Shown: in pieces, positions 33,079-41,293 of the stretch
Numbering within the stretch: the first letter of the stretch is position 1
How the letters are laid out: the number at the start of each line of letters is the position of its first letter
Assembly (NCBI GenBank): GCA_023896275.1
Contig: MLDA01000016.1
Location: 44,491-108,490, forward strand
Direction of reading: 5' to 3'
Length of the DNA: 64,000 nt
From: Kocuria rosea subsp. polaris
Lineage (GTDB): Bacteria > Actinomycetota > Actinomycetes > Actinomycetales > Micrococcaceae
Notes under the pieces: model-generated
What the model saw: only the letters and a program-made list of their open reading frames with translations
What the model was told of the DNA's origin: nothing
Database searches by the model: none
Translations under genes and position numbers: made by a program

Positions 33079-33701
33079 TCCGACTCGTCATCGCCGACGA
33101 TCACCCCATCGTGCGCGCCGGGCTCAAAGCGCTGATCGATCTGGAAGACGACCTCGAAGTCGTCGCCGAGGCCGGGACACCCGCGGAGGCCGTCGACGCC
33201 GCGCGCCGGGAGAACCCCGACGTCGTGCTCATGGATCTCCAGTTTGGAGCCGCGCAGGCTCAGACCGGGGCCGATGCGACCCGGCTCATTCGGGAATTGG
33301 ATGCGCCGCCCTATGTGCTGGTGCTGACGAACTACGATTCCGACGCCGATATCTTGGGCGCGGTGGAAGCCGGAGCAAGTGGCTACTTGATCAAGGACTC
33401 GCCGCCCCACGAGCTGATCGCCGCCGTACGTGCCGCCGCCGCGGGCGAAAGTGCCCTGGCTCCGGTCATCGCCTCGCGCCTGCTGCAGCGCATGCGCGCG
33501 CCTCAGGTGAGCCTGAGCGCCCGCGAGATCCAGGTGCTCGATCTCGTGGCCGACGGACGCTCGAACCTCCGCATCGCGGCGGAGCTGTTCGTCAGCGAGA
33601 CAACCGTCAAATCACACCTGGCACACATCTATTCCAAGCTCAACGTCACGTCGCGGACCGCAGCAGTCGCGGCCGCGCGCAAGCGCGGCATCCTGCGCTG
33701 A
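33075..33701 (+). CDS. NarL/LuxR-family response regulator
   Basis: A 208-residue regulator beginning at GTG 33075. The receiver domain has the acidic pair DD8-9, phospho-acceptor D54 (VVLMDLQFG) and K in YLIKDSPPHELI. The C-terminal LuxR-type helix-turn-helix reads LSAREIQVLDLVADGRSNLRIAAELFVSETTVKSHLAHIYSKL. The overlap with the kinase gene (GTGA) makes them a coupled two-component system. The likely target is the divergent ABC operon; TCGTACTTTCGGACGA at 31830-31845 in the shared promoter region has TCGT/ACGA arms that could be its site. The ligand and regulon are unknown. Confidence 0.92.
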   Translation: MIRLVIADDHPIVRAGLKALIDLEDDLEVVAEAGTPAEAVDAARRENPDVVLMDLQFGAAQAQTGADATRLIRELDAPPYVLVLTNYDSDADILGAVEAGASGYLIKDSPPHELIAAVRAAAAGESALAPVIASRLLQRMRAPQVSLSAREIQVLDLVADGRSNLRIAAELFVSETTVKSHLAHIYSKLNVTSRTAAVAAARKRGILR

Positions 33702-33712
33702 GAGTTGCGCAG

Positions 33713-34441
33713 CTAACGCAGCAGCTCCACTACCGTCCGGAGCTCCGCATCGCTCAGCCCGGCGGAGCGGTCCCCGCCGGGCGCGCGCAGCAAGGCCTCC
33801 ACGTCGGTCGCAGCGAGGAACGCGTGCAGCCGCTCGAGCTTCTCGGATAGCAGCTGACCGAGCCGTTCCTCGGGCAGGTGTTCCTCGTAAGGATGCTTGA
33901 CGGGGCTGACGGCATGCCACGCGTTGATGCCGCGCAGACCCGCCTCGTACTGCGACTCGATGAGTCCCTCCCGCCCCGCGAGTTTCAGAGCCAGGCTGAT
34001 GATGAGCCCCGTCCGGTCCCGCCCGGCCGAGCAGTGGACGACGACGCCGCCACCGTCCACCCCGGCCTCCGCCAATGCCCTGAATGCCGAGGCGATCTTG
34101 TCAGGGGACATCTCGGTGTTCACCGCGTAGTAGGCCGGGTCGCTCAGGTACCGGCCGACGCGGGCCATGAACTCGGCGTTGTTCTGGTCTTCGGTCGGCG
34201 CGGCGAGGATCCGCACCGGCGGCAGGTCGGCCGCAGGAATGGCCGGGTCACTCGGGCGGCGGGCGCGCTCGTTCTCGTTGCGCAGGTCGACGACGGCGCG
34301 GACCCCGGCGTCGTGCATCTGCTGCCACCCGGCGGCGGTGAGCCACTCGCGGCGCCCCATGCGGAAGAGCCGGCCGGCCACATGGTGGGCGTTGACGGCG
34401 CCGTCCCAGGGCAGGCTCGAATGGGTGACGGGCGACGTCAT
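33713..34441 (-). CDS. Tyrosine-protein phosphatase (dual-specificity/PtpB-like)
   Basis: A 242-residue phosphatase with the P-loop signature HCSAGRDRTG (C137 nucleophile, R143) preceded by GGGVVV. RAVVDLRNENERA is the conserved upstream motif of bacterial tyrosine phosphatases of the MptpB/LipA type. The start at 34441 overlaps the GNAT stop as ATGA, so it is the second gene of a two-gene unit. The protein is cytosolic or secreted without an obvious signal. Phosphatases of this type act on phosphotyrosine or phosphoinositides; the natural substrate here is unknown. It converges on the response regulator gene, 11 bp away. Confidence 0.88.
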   Translation of the reverse strand: MTSPVTHSSLPWDGAVNAHHVAGRLFRMGRREWLTAAGWQQMHDAGVRAVVDLRNENERARRPSDPAIPAADLPPVRILAAPTEDQNNAEFMARVGRYLSDPAYYAVNTEMSPDKIASAFRALAEAGVDGGGVVVHCSAGRDRTGLIISLALKLAGREGLIESQYEAGLRGINAWHAVSPVKHPYEEHLPEERLGQLLSEKLERLHAFLAATDVEALLRAPGGDRSAGLSDAELRTVVELLR

Positions 34442-35031
34442 GCGCCGTACCGCGTCAGGCGGTGCCGCAAGTGGGCCCTGACTTGCGGCCACTCGGAGGC
34501 GACGATCGAGTAGACACACGTGTCGCGGAGCGCGCCGTCGGCGGTCCGCCGGTGCGCCCGCAGCACGCCGTCGAGCTTCGCGCCGAGGCGCTCGATGGCC
34601 TGTCGCGACTGGTGGTTCATCCAGTGGGTCCGAAACTCCACGGCCGGGCAGCCGAGGGCCTCGAAGGCGTGCGTCAGCATCAACAGCTTCGACTCCGCGT
34701 TGGTGCCTGTGCCGTGGGCTGACGCGCGGTTCCACGTGTAGCCGATCTCCACACGCGGCAGCTCGCGCTCGATGTTCGCGAACGCCGTCATGCCGAGGAC
34801 CTGCCCGCTGGCCGCCACGGCCGCGAAGGGCATCATCTCCCCGGCCTCGCGACGGTCGATCCTGGATTCGATCTCGACCGCCATCTCCTCCGGTCTCGGC
34901 ACGGACGTGTACCAGAGGTTCCAGAGCTCCCCGTCCCTCGCAGCCTCCACCAGGCCGTCGTGATGGCGTGCTTCCAGGGGTTCGAGTGTCACGAGCCGAC
35001 CAGCGAGGGTCGGAGTCTGCCAAATCGTCAT
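34438..35031 (-). CDS. GNAT-family N-acetyltransferase (RimJ/RimL-like)
   Basis: A 197-residue acetyltransferase. The N-terminal run LAGRLVTLEPLEARHHDGLVEAARDGELWNLWYTSVP and the central VEIGYTWNRASAHGTGTNAESKLLMLTHAFE (acetyl-CoA site) are typical of the RimJ/RimL-like GNAT group, which acetylates protein N-termini or small amines. The start at 35031 is chosen; a TTG start at 35049 would add six residues. It overlaps the phosphatase gene as ATGA. The substrate is unknown. Confidence 0.86.
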   Translation of the reverse strand: MTIWQTPTLAGRLVTLEPLEARHHDGLVEAARDGELWNLWYTSVPRPEEMAVEIESRIDRREAGEMMPFAAVAASGQVLGMTAFANIERELPRVEIGYTWNRASAHGTGTNAESKLLMLTHAFEALGCPAVEFRTHWMNHQSRQAIERLGAKLDGVLRAHRRTADGALRDTCVYSIVASEWPQVRAHLRHRLTRYGA

Positions 35032-35060
35032 GAGCTCAGTCTGCCGCAAGTGCCGACGGT

Positions 35061-35909
35061 TCAGCTCCAGTCGAAGAAACCCTTGCCCGACTTGCGGCCC
35101 AGCTCGCCGGCGGCCACCTTGTCCCGCAGGATCTGCGGCGGAGCGAACCGCGCCCCGAGTTTGGACTCGAGGTACTCGGCGATCCCGAGGCGAACGTCCA
35201 GGCCGACGATGTCCGTGGTCCGCAGCGGGCCGGTGGGGTGCTTGTAGCCGAGCACCATCGCGTTGTCGATGTCCTCCGCACTCGCAACGCCCTCCTCGAC
35301 CATGCGCATGGCCTCCAGGGCGATCGCCACCCCCAGCCGGGAGGACGCAAAACCCGGGGCGTCGTTGACGACGACGGGCGTCTTGCCCAGTGCCTCGGTC
35401 CAGCCGCGGGCCCCCTCGACGAGCGCCGGGTCGGTCCGTTCGCCGATGACGACCTCGATGAGGGTCGACGCCGGCACCGGGTTGAAGAAGTGCAGGCCCA
35501 GGAAACGCTCCGGGCGCTCGAGCTCGCCGGCCAGCGCGGTCACCGACATCGACGACGTGTTCGAGGCGAGCACGGCACCGGCGCCCAGCTGCTGTTCGAC
35601 GGCGCGCAGCGAGGCCACCTTGAGCTCCCGGATCTCGGGCACGGCCTCGATGACGAGCTCGCGGTCGGCGAACGCGGCGTCGTCGGTGCTGACGGCGAGC
35701 CGGTCCAGGTGATCGCCTGCGGGCAGGCCCCGCTCGATCGACTTGGCCACGGCGGAGGCGACGCGGTCGCGCGCGGCGGCCGCGGCGTCGTCGTTCTGCT
35801 CGACGACGACGACGTCGGCACCCTTGATCAGGAACGCGTGGGCGATGCCCGCGCCCATGCGGCCGCCGCCGAGGACGCCGACGCGGGCGGGAAGCTGCTG
35901 TTCGGTCAT
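35061..35909 (-). CDS. 3-hydroxyacyl-CoA dehydrogenase (PaaH/FadB type)
   Basis: A 282-residue NAD-dependent 3-hydroxyacyl/3-hydroxybutyryl-CoA dehydrogenase. GVLGGGRMGAGIAHAF is the NAD-binding loop. The active-site histidine is in GLHFFNPVPA, with the paired glutamate nearby, and the C-terminal domain includes GYKHPTGPLRTTDIVGLD. It oxidises 3-hydroxyacyl-CoA to 3-ketoacyl-CoA in beta-oxidation, phenylacetate or related acyl-CoA breakdown. It lies 7 bp downstream of the enoyl-CoA hydratase and is last of a three-gene operon with a thiolase. All three are closely spaced and in the same direction. Confidence 0.92.
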   Translation of the reverse strand: MTEQQLPARVGVLGGGRMGAGIAHAFLIKGADVVVVEQNDDAAAAARDRVASAVAKSIERGLPAGDHLDRLAVSTDDAAFADRELVIEAVPEIRELKVASLRAVEQQLGAGAVLASNTSSMSVTALAGELERPERFLGLHFFNPVPASTLIEVVIGERTDPALVEGARGWTEALGKTPVVVNDAPGFASSRLGVAIALEAMRMVEEGVASAEDIDNAMVLGYKHPTGPLRTTDIVGLDVRLGIAEYLESKLGARFAPPQILRDKVAAGELGRKSGKGFFDWS

Positions 35910-35916
35910 GATGCTC

Positions 35917-36717
35917 CTACTTCTTCTTGCGGTCCAGGAAGTCCTGCATGCGCCGGAACTTCTCCTCGGATTCGAAGAGCATGCCCTGGGCGAGCGTGTC
36001 GATGACGGGGTGCGCCTCGCGCGGGGCGTGGAACACGGACTTGGTCAGGCGCACGGCGAGCGGGTCCTGGGCCACAATGCGGCCGGCGAGCGCGTGCGCC
36101 GCGTCCATCAGCTCGTCGCCGGGGACGAGTTCGGTGATCAGGCCGGCGCGCAGGCAGTCCTCACCCGTGAGGATCTTCCCGGCCAACAGGATCTCCTTGG
36201 CCAGCGGTTCGCCGACGAGCTCCTTGAGTCGCCACGTCGCGCCGGCGGCGGCCATGATGCCGAGTCCGGTTTCGGGCTGGCCCATGCGCAGTTCGGCGGT
36301 GCCGATCCGGAAGTCCGCGGCGTAGGCGAGCTCGGCCCCGCCGCCGAGCGCGTAACCGTCGAGCGCGGCGATGACGGGCATCGGCAGCTTGGCCACGCGG
36401 TCGAAGAGCGTGGAGTTGATACCCGCGAGCGCGTCGTCGCGGCGGCGTTCGCGCAGTTGGGCGATGTCCGCGCCGGAGGCGAAGATGCCCTTGACGCCTC
36501 TCGGGTTGTCCTCGCTCGGCGGCTGCGAGGCCGTGCCGGCGAGGATCAGGATCTTGGGTGCGGCCTCGAGGTGGGCGCACACGGCGTGCAGTTCGTCGAC
36601 CATCGCCTGGTCGATCGCGTTGCGGACCTCGGGCCGGTGCAGCCGCACCTCGAGCCGGTCGTCGGTCTCACTCAGGAGCAGGGCCGCGAAGTCCCCGCCG
36701 GAGAGGCGTTTCGTCAT
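35917..36717 (-). CDS. Enoyl-CoA hydratase/isomerase family protein (PaaF-like)
   Basis: A 266-residue crotonase-fold enzyme. The oxyanion-hole segments FASGADIAQL and GYALGGGAELAYAADFRIG and the acidic active-site region GQPETGLGIMAAAGATWRL are clear. It hydrates 2-enoyl-CoA to 3-hydroxyacyl-CoA. The start at 36717 is two bases after the thiolase stop, so it is translationally coupled. Together with the thiolase and the dehydrogenase it forms a short acyl-CoA degradation unit. The role may be phenylacetate lower pathway, fatty acid or branched-chain breakdown; the other paa genes are not in the window. Confidence 0.9.
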   Translation of the reverse strand: MTKRLSGGDFAALLLSETDDRLEVRLHRPEVRNAIDQAMVDELHAVCAHLEAAPKILILAGTASQPPSEDNPRGVKGIFASGADIAQLRERRRDDALAGINSTLFDRVAKLPMPVIAALDGYALGGGAELAYAADFRIGTAELRMGQPETGLGIMAAAGATWRLKELVGEPLAKEILLAGKILTGEDCLRAGLITELVPGDELMDAAHALAGRIVAQDPLAVRLTKSVFHAPREAHPVIDTLAQGMLFESEEKFRRMQDFLDRKKK

Positions 36718-36719
36718 GC

Positions 36720-37940
36720 TCAGACCCTCTCCAACAGCAGGGCCGAGCCCTGGCCGACGCCGACGCACATCGTCGCCAGCCCGAGGGCTCCGGGGCCGGC
36801 CTCGCGTTCGAGGCGCCCGAGCAGCGTGATCGCCAGGCGCGAGCCCGAGGAACCGAGCGGGTGCCCCAGGGCGATCGCGCCGCCGTCGTTGTTCACGATG
36901 TCCTCGTCCAAGCCGAGTTCGCGCACACACGCGAGGGACTGCGAGGCGAAGGCCTCGTTGAGTTCGACGGCCGCGAGCTCGCCGAGGCTGCGCCCCGTGC
37001 GCTGCATCAGCTTGCGCGTGGCCGGAACCGGGCCGACGCCCATGATCTCCTGGGCCAGGCCCGCGGAGGCGCCGCCGACGATGCGGGCGCGGGGGGTCAT
37101 CCCGTACCTCTCGATCGCGGCCTCGGAGGCCACGACGACGGCGGAGGCGCCGTCGTTGAGCGTGGACGCGTTGCCCGCGGTGACCACTTCACCACCCTTG
37201 ACGACGGGGCGCAGCCCGGCGAGCACGTCGGCCGTGGTGCCGGCGCGCGGCCCCTCATCGGTGTCGACGACGGTCACGGCACCCTTGCGCCCCTTCACCT
37301 CGACGGGGACGATCTCGTCGGCGAAGCGGCCGGCGGCGATTGCGGCGAGCGCGCGCTCGTGGGAACGGACGGCGAAGGCGTCGCAGTCCTCGCGGCTCGT
37401 GCCGAAGACGCGGGCGACTTCCTCGGCCGTCTCGGGCATCGAGTAGGTGGCCTTGCCGTCGCGGGAGAGCTCACCGGAGAGGAAGGCCGGGTTCGGGAAG
37501 CGCCAGCCGATCGACGTGTCGTAGCTGGCGCCCGGCTTGGCGAACGCAGCGGCCGGCTTCTCCATGACCCACGGTGCCCGCGACATCGACTCGACGCCGC
37601 CGGCGACCACGATGTCCGCGGCGCCCGCGGCGATCATGTGCTGGGCCATCGTGATAGCGGACATGCCGGAGGCGCACAGCCGGTTGACCGTGATCCCGGG
37701 GACCGCGTCGGGGTACCCGGCGAGCAGCCAGGCCATGCGGGCGACGTTGCGGTTCTCCTCGCCTGCCCCGTTGGCGTTGCCGAGGATCACCTCGTCCACG
37801 AGCTCGGGGTCGATTCCCGCGCGCTCGACGGCGGCGCGCACGGTGAGCGCGGCCAGGTCGTCCGGGCGGACGGAGCTCAGGGCCCCGCCGTACCGGCCGA
37901 CCGGGGTGCGGGCGCCGCCCACCAGGAATGCTTCTGCCAT
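36720..37940 (-). CDS. Acetyl-CoA C-acyltransferase (thiolase, PaaJ/FadA type)
   Basis: A 406-residue degradative thiolase. The nucleophile cysteine is in VNRLCASGMSAI (about residue 90), and the other active-site parts are NEAFA, GGAIALGHPLGSSGSR and CVGVGQGSA. It splits 3-ketoacyl-CoA to acetyl-CoA and a shortened acyl-CoA. The start at 37940 has a strong GAAGGAGCACTC site. It is the first gene of the three-gene operon. A TetR-type dyad at 37994-38015 lies 54 bp upstream, consistent with control by a PaaR- or FadR-like repressor whose gene is outside the window. Confidence 0.93.
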   Translation of the reverse strand: MAEAFLVGGARTPVGRYGGALSSVRPDDLAALTVRAAVERAGIDPELVDEVILGNANGAGEENRNVARMAWLLAGYPDAVPGITVNRLCASGMSAITMAQHMIAAGAADIVVAGGVESMSRAPWVMEKPAAAFAKPGASYDTSIGWRFPNPAFLSGELSRDGKATYSMPETAEEVARVFGTSREDCDAFAVRSHERALAAIAAGRFADEIVPVEVKGRKGAVTVVDTDEGPRAGTTADVLAGLRPVVKGGEVVTAGNASTLNDGASAVVVASEAAIERYGMTPRARIVGGASAGLAQEIMGVGPVPATRKLMQRTGRSLGELAAVELNEAFASQSLACVRELGLDEDIVNNDGGAIALGHPLGSSGSRLAITLLGRLEREAGPGALGLATMCVGVGQGSALLLERV

Positions 37941-37993
37941 GAGTGCTCCTTCGGCAACCGCGACACTCGCCATCGAGCCGAGCCGCGCGTGAC

Positions 37994-38015
37994 TTACTGA
38001 CCGTTCGTTCACTAA
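37994..38015. promoter_or_regulatory. TetR-type (PaaR/FadR-like) dyad before thiolase operon
   Basis: A 22-bp imperfect dyad with outer TTA/TAA, TGA/TCA and inner CG/CG arms (central part TGACCGTTCGTTCA) precedes the thiolase operon. It resembles operators of TetR-family acyl-CoA-responsive repressors. The regulator is not local. Confidence 0.55.
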
Positions 38016-38122
38016 TAGTGTCACTCGTCACGGCGCCGGTCAACCATCAAGACCCCTGCGCCGCCACACGACGGTCGTCGCGAACCCTTGCCACGGCGTC
38101 GCGCCGGGCCTACCTTGTCGAT

Positions 38123-38572
38123 ATGAGACCCACGATCCAATTTGTCCTCGACAGCGCCGATCCGCACGAACTCGCCGCGTGGTGGGCCGAGACCATGGGC
38201 TGGGAGGTCGAGCCCACCGACGAGGCCTTCATCCGCCAGATGATCGCCGACGGCCACGCAACCGAGGCGGACACTCGAGTCTTCCGGGGCGCCCTCGTCT
38301 GGCGGGAGATGGGCGTTCTCCGCGAGCCGGGCGGTCCGGGCCGGATGCTGTTCCAGCTCGTGCCCGAGCCGAAGGCCGGCAAGAACAGGATGCATCTCGA
38401 CCTGCACTTCGGCGACGGAACCAGCCCCGTCGCGCCGACGCAGCAGGCCCGCGACGAGATTCGCGATCGGCTCGTCGAGCGTGGGGCGACGTTCCTCTAC
38501 ACCGAGACGCAGGGACCGTTCTCGTGGCACACCCTCGCGGACCCGGAGGGCAACGAGTTCTGCATCGCGTGA
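38123..38572 (+). CDS. VOC-family (glyoxalase/bleomycin-resistance fold) protein
   Basis: A 149-residue protein of the vicinal oxygen chelate superfamily. It begins with MRPTIQFVLDSADPHELAAWWAETMGWEVEP and ends with HTLADPEGNEFCIA, the usual beta-alpha-beta module ends of the glyoxalase-like group. The central segment MHLDLHFG carries candidate metal-binding histidines. No enzymatic function can be fixed, and many such proteins in Actinobacteria remain uncharacterised. No good ribosome binding site precedes the ATG, so it may be leaderless. It is single and faces the amino acid permease gene. Confidence 0.82.
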   Translation: MRPTIQFVLDSADPHELAAWWAETMGWEVEPTDEAFIRQMIADGHATEADTRVFRGALVWREMGVLREPGGPGRMLFQLVPEPKAGKNRMHLDLHFGDGTSPVAPTQQARDEIRDRLVERGATFLYTETQGPFSWHTLADPEGNEFCIA

Positions 38573-38600
38573 GCGCGCGACCCCTCCCGTGCGGCCCGAC

Positions 38601-40088
38601 TCAAGCGTCGATCCGCTCGTTCTCCAGAGCCGCGGCGGTCGCGTTGCAGCGCACCTTGCGCCAGCCGATCCAGAGCGCAGCGGCGATCGCCGGAACGCAG
38701 CAGATCGTGTAGAGCCCGAGCCGGAACACCTCCCCCGTCTCCGGGTCCACCATCTTGTCGAAGCTGATCAGGAACGCGATCACGGTCAGCGAGATCAGGC
38801 CGGCCCAGCTGGTCCACGGGGAACCGGCCATCGGCAGCTTCGAGACCCGCCCTTTCTGCCGGCGCAGCATGATCTGGCACGCGAAGATCGTCGCCCACGT
38901 GAAGAGGACGCCGATCGAGGCAGTGTTCAGGGCGAGGTCGAAGGCGTAGGTGCCGCCCAGCCAGATGTTGACGAGGATGCCGATCAGGTAGACCGCCCCG
39001 ACGGCGAGGATCGCCGCGTACGGCACGTGCCGACCGCTCATCCGGGTCAGCCACGAGGGTGCGTGGCCGTTGTTCGCCATCGTGCGGAAAATGCGCCCGA
39101 GCGAGTACAGACCCGAGTTGCACGAGCTCAGCGCGGCGACGATCACCACGAAGTTCATGACGTCGCCGATCCAGCCGATACCCAGCTGCGCGAAGACGGT
39201 CACGAACGGACTCTCTCCCGCCTTGTACTTCTCCGAGGGCAGCAGCATCGCGAGCAGCAGCACCGAGCCGATGTAGAAGACCACGATGCGCACGACGACG
39301 GCGCGGATCGCCCTCGGGACCTCGCGTTCTGCATTCTTCATCTCGCCCGCCGTGATGCCGACGAGCTCGACCCCGTTGTACGCGAAGATGACCGCATTGA
39401 GCACGAGGATCGAGACGAGGAAGCCCGCCGGGAACATGCCGCCGTCGGCGGCGAAGAGGTTGTCAACGGAGGCCCGGGACTCGCCGACCTGGGCGTTCAT
39501 GATCACGAGCGCCGTGCCGACCGCCAGGAAGATGAGGATCGCGGCGACCTTGAGGAAGGAGGCCCAGAACTCGACCTCGCCGAAGGCCTTGGCGCTGAAG
39601 AGGTTCACTGCCACGAGCAACACGAGGGCGCAGAGGGCCGAGACCTCAACAGGCACGTTCGGGAAGAAGAACCGGAAGTACAGGCCGACCGCAATGAGCT
39701 CGGCGATGCCGGTCATGACCCAGTTCAGGACGTACATCCAGCCGGAGACGAACGCCCCCTTGGGGCCGAAGAGTTCACCGGCGTAGCTGACGAACGAACC
39801 GGAGGTCTGCCGGTACATGATCAGCTCGCCGAGGGCACGCATGAGGAAGTAGGCGATCAACCCGGCGAGCGCGTAGGAGAAGACCAGGGCCGGACCGGTC
39901 GAGGCCAGGCGCCCGCCGGCGCCCATGAAGAGGCCGACGCCGATCGCCCCGCCCATGGCGATCATCTGGACGTGCCGGCGGGAGAGCGACTTCTGGTAAC
40001 CCTCGCTCGTCAGGTTCGAGGCGGCTCCGTTGCCGCCGTCGTTCTGGCCCGCGCCGTGCGGCGCGGACTCTCGAGTGCTCGTGGACAC
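38601..40088 (-). CDS. Amino acid permease (APC family, AnsP/CycA-like)
   Basis: A 495-residue APC-family transporter with about twelve hydrophobic segments. It begins at GTG 40088 after AAGGAGTCC. SLSRRHVQMIAMGGAIGVGLFMGAGGRL before and in TM1 is the signature of the D-serine/asparagine/GABA permease group, and GELFGPKGAFVSGWMYVLNW follows. The likely role is proton-coupled uptake of a neutral amino acid such as D-serine, alanine, glycine or asparagine. It is single, divergent from menB across 238 bp. That region holds an AT-rich AAATTATTCTGTGG stretch suited to a promoter. Confidence 0.88.
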   Translation of the reverse strand: MSTSTRESAPHGAGQNDGGNGAASNLTSEGYQKSLSRRHVQMIAMGGAIGVGLFMGAGGRLASTGPALVFSYALAGLIAYFLMRALGELIMYRQTSGSFVSYAGELFGPKGAFVSGWMYVLNWVMTGIAELIAVGLYFRFFFPNVPVEVSALCALVLLVAVNLFSAKAFGEVEFWASFLKVAAILIFLAVGTALVIMNAQVGESRASVDNLFAADGGMFPAGFLVSILVLNAVIFAYNGVELVGITAGEMKNAEREVPRAIRAVVVRIVVFYIGSVLLLAMLLPSEKYKAGESPFVTVFAQLGIGWIGDVMNFVVIVAALSSCNSGLYSLGRIFRTMANNGHAPSWLTRMSGRHVPYAAILAVGAVYLIGILVNIWLGGTYAFDLALNTASIGVLFTWATIFACQIMLRRQKGRVSKLPMAGSPWTSWAGLISLTVIAFLISFDKMVDPETGEVFRLGLYTICCVPAIAAALWIGWRKVRCNATAAALENERIDA

Positions 40089-40326
40089 ACGGACTCCTTG
40101 GGATGGTAGAGCCAAAATTATTCTGTGGGGTCGCGGATCGCGACAGTCCAGTGTAGGGACCGTCGCAGGACCCCGTGACACGGGACACCACCGCGGATGC
40201 CCGGGATCGCGCCGCCCGGGCCCTCCTGCCTGAGATGCAACTCACAAGCACCGGGGCCGTGGCCGCGCCGCAAACCCGACGCGCACGGCCGTGGCGCGCG
40301 GGCACGCGAGCGATAGACTCGGGAGC

Positions 40327-41286
40327 GTGAATGCTGAAGCGAATGCACTGCCCGAGAAGGTCTCCGACGGTTTCGATCCCACGCAGTGGCGCGTGGTGGA
40401 GGGCTTCGACTTCGAGGACATGACCTATCACCGCCAGGTGGAGCGGGACGAGGCGGGCGCGATCGTGCGGGACCTGCCCACGGTCCGCATCGCGTTCGAC
40501 CGCCCGGAGGTGCGCAACGCGTTCCGCCCGAAGACCGTGGACGAGCTCTATCGCGCTCTCGACCACGCGCGCATGACCCCGAACGTCGCCACCGTGCTGC
40601 TCACGGGCAACGGCCCCTCGCCCAAGGACGCGGGCCACAGCTTCTGCTCCGGCGGCGACCAGCGCATCCGCGGCCGCGACGGCTACCGGTACGCCGACGG
40701 CGATTCGGCCGAGACCATCGACCCGGCCCGCGCCGGCCGGCTGCACATCCTCGAGGTGCAGCGGCTCATGCGCACGATGCCGAAGGTCGTCATCGCCGTC
40801 GTCAACGGTTGGGCCGCCGGCGGCGGACACTCGCTGCACGTCGTCGCCGACCTGACGATCGCCTCGCGCGATCACGGCAAGTTCAAACAGACCGACGCGA
40901 CGGTCGGATCGTTCGACGCCGGCTACGGCTCGGCCCTGCTGGCGCGCCAGGTCGGGCAGAAGTTCGCCCGCGAGATCTTCTTCCGCGCGAAGACCTACAC
41001 CGCCGAGGAGATGGTCGCCATGGGCGCCGTCAACGAGGCCGTAGAGCACGAGCGGCTCGAGGAGGTCGCCCTCGACTACGCCGCGGACATCGCCCGCCAG
41101 TCGCCGCAGGCGCTGCGCATGCTCAAGTTCGCGTTCAACCTGGCCGACGACGGCCTGGCCGGCCAGCAGGTCTTCGCCGGCGAGGCGACCCGGATGGCCT
41201 ACATGACCGACGAGGCCGTCGAGGGCCGGGACGCCTTCCTCGCCAAGCGCGATCCCGACTGGTCGGACTACCCCTACTACTTCTAG
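40327..41286 (+). CDS. menB: 1,4-dihydroxy-2-naphthoyl-CoA synthase
   Basis: A 319-residue MenB, a crotonase-fold enzyme that cyclises o-succinylbenzoyl-CoA in menaquinone biosynthesis. The typical runs are present: IAFDRPEVRNAFRPKTVDELYRALD, GHSFCSGGDQRIRG, VVNGWAAGGGHSLHVVADL, and TDATVGSFDAGYGSALLARQVGQKFAREIFF. It ends in DPDWSDYPYYF, close to the MenB C-terminus of other bacteria. Translation probably starts at GTG 40327. The N-terminal extension of about 40 residues is common in Actinobacteria. It is followed 8 bp later by menE and then menA. Confidence 0.95.
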   Translation: MNAEANALPEKVSDGFDPTQWRVVEGFDFEDMTYHRQVERDEAGAIVRDLPTVRIAFDRPEVRNAFRPKTVDELYRALDHARMTPNVATVLLTGNGPSPKDAGHSFCSGGDQRIRGRDGYRYADGDSAETIDPARAGRLHILEVQRLMRTMPKVVIAVVNGWAAGGGHSLHVVADLTIASRDHGKFKQTDATVGSFDAGYGSALLARQVGQKFAREIFFRAKTYTAEEMVAMGAVNEAVEHERLEEVALDYAADIARQSPQALRMLKFAFNLADDGLAGQQVFAGEATRMAYMTDEAVEGRDAFLAKRDPDWSDYPYYF

Positions 41287-41293
41287 AGGCCCT

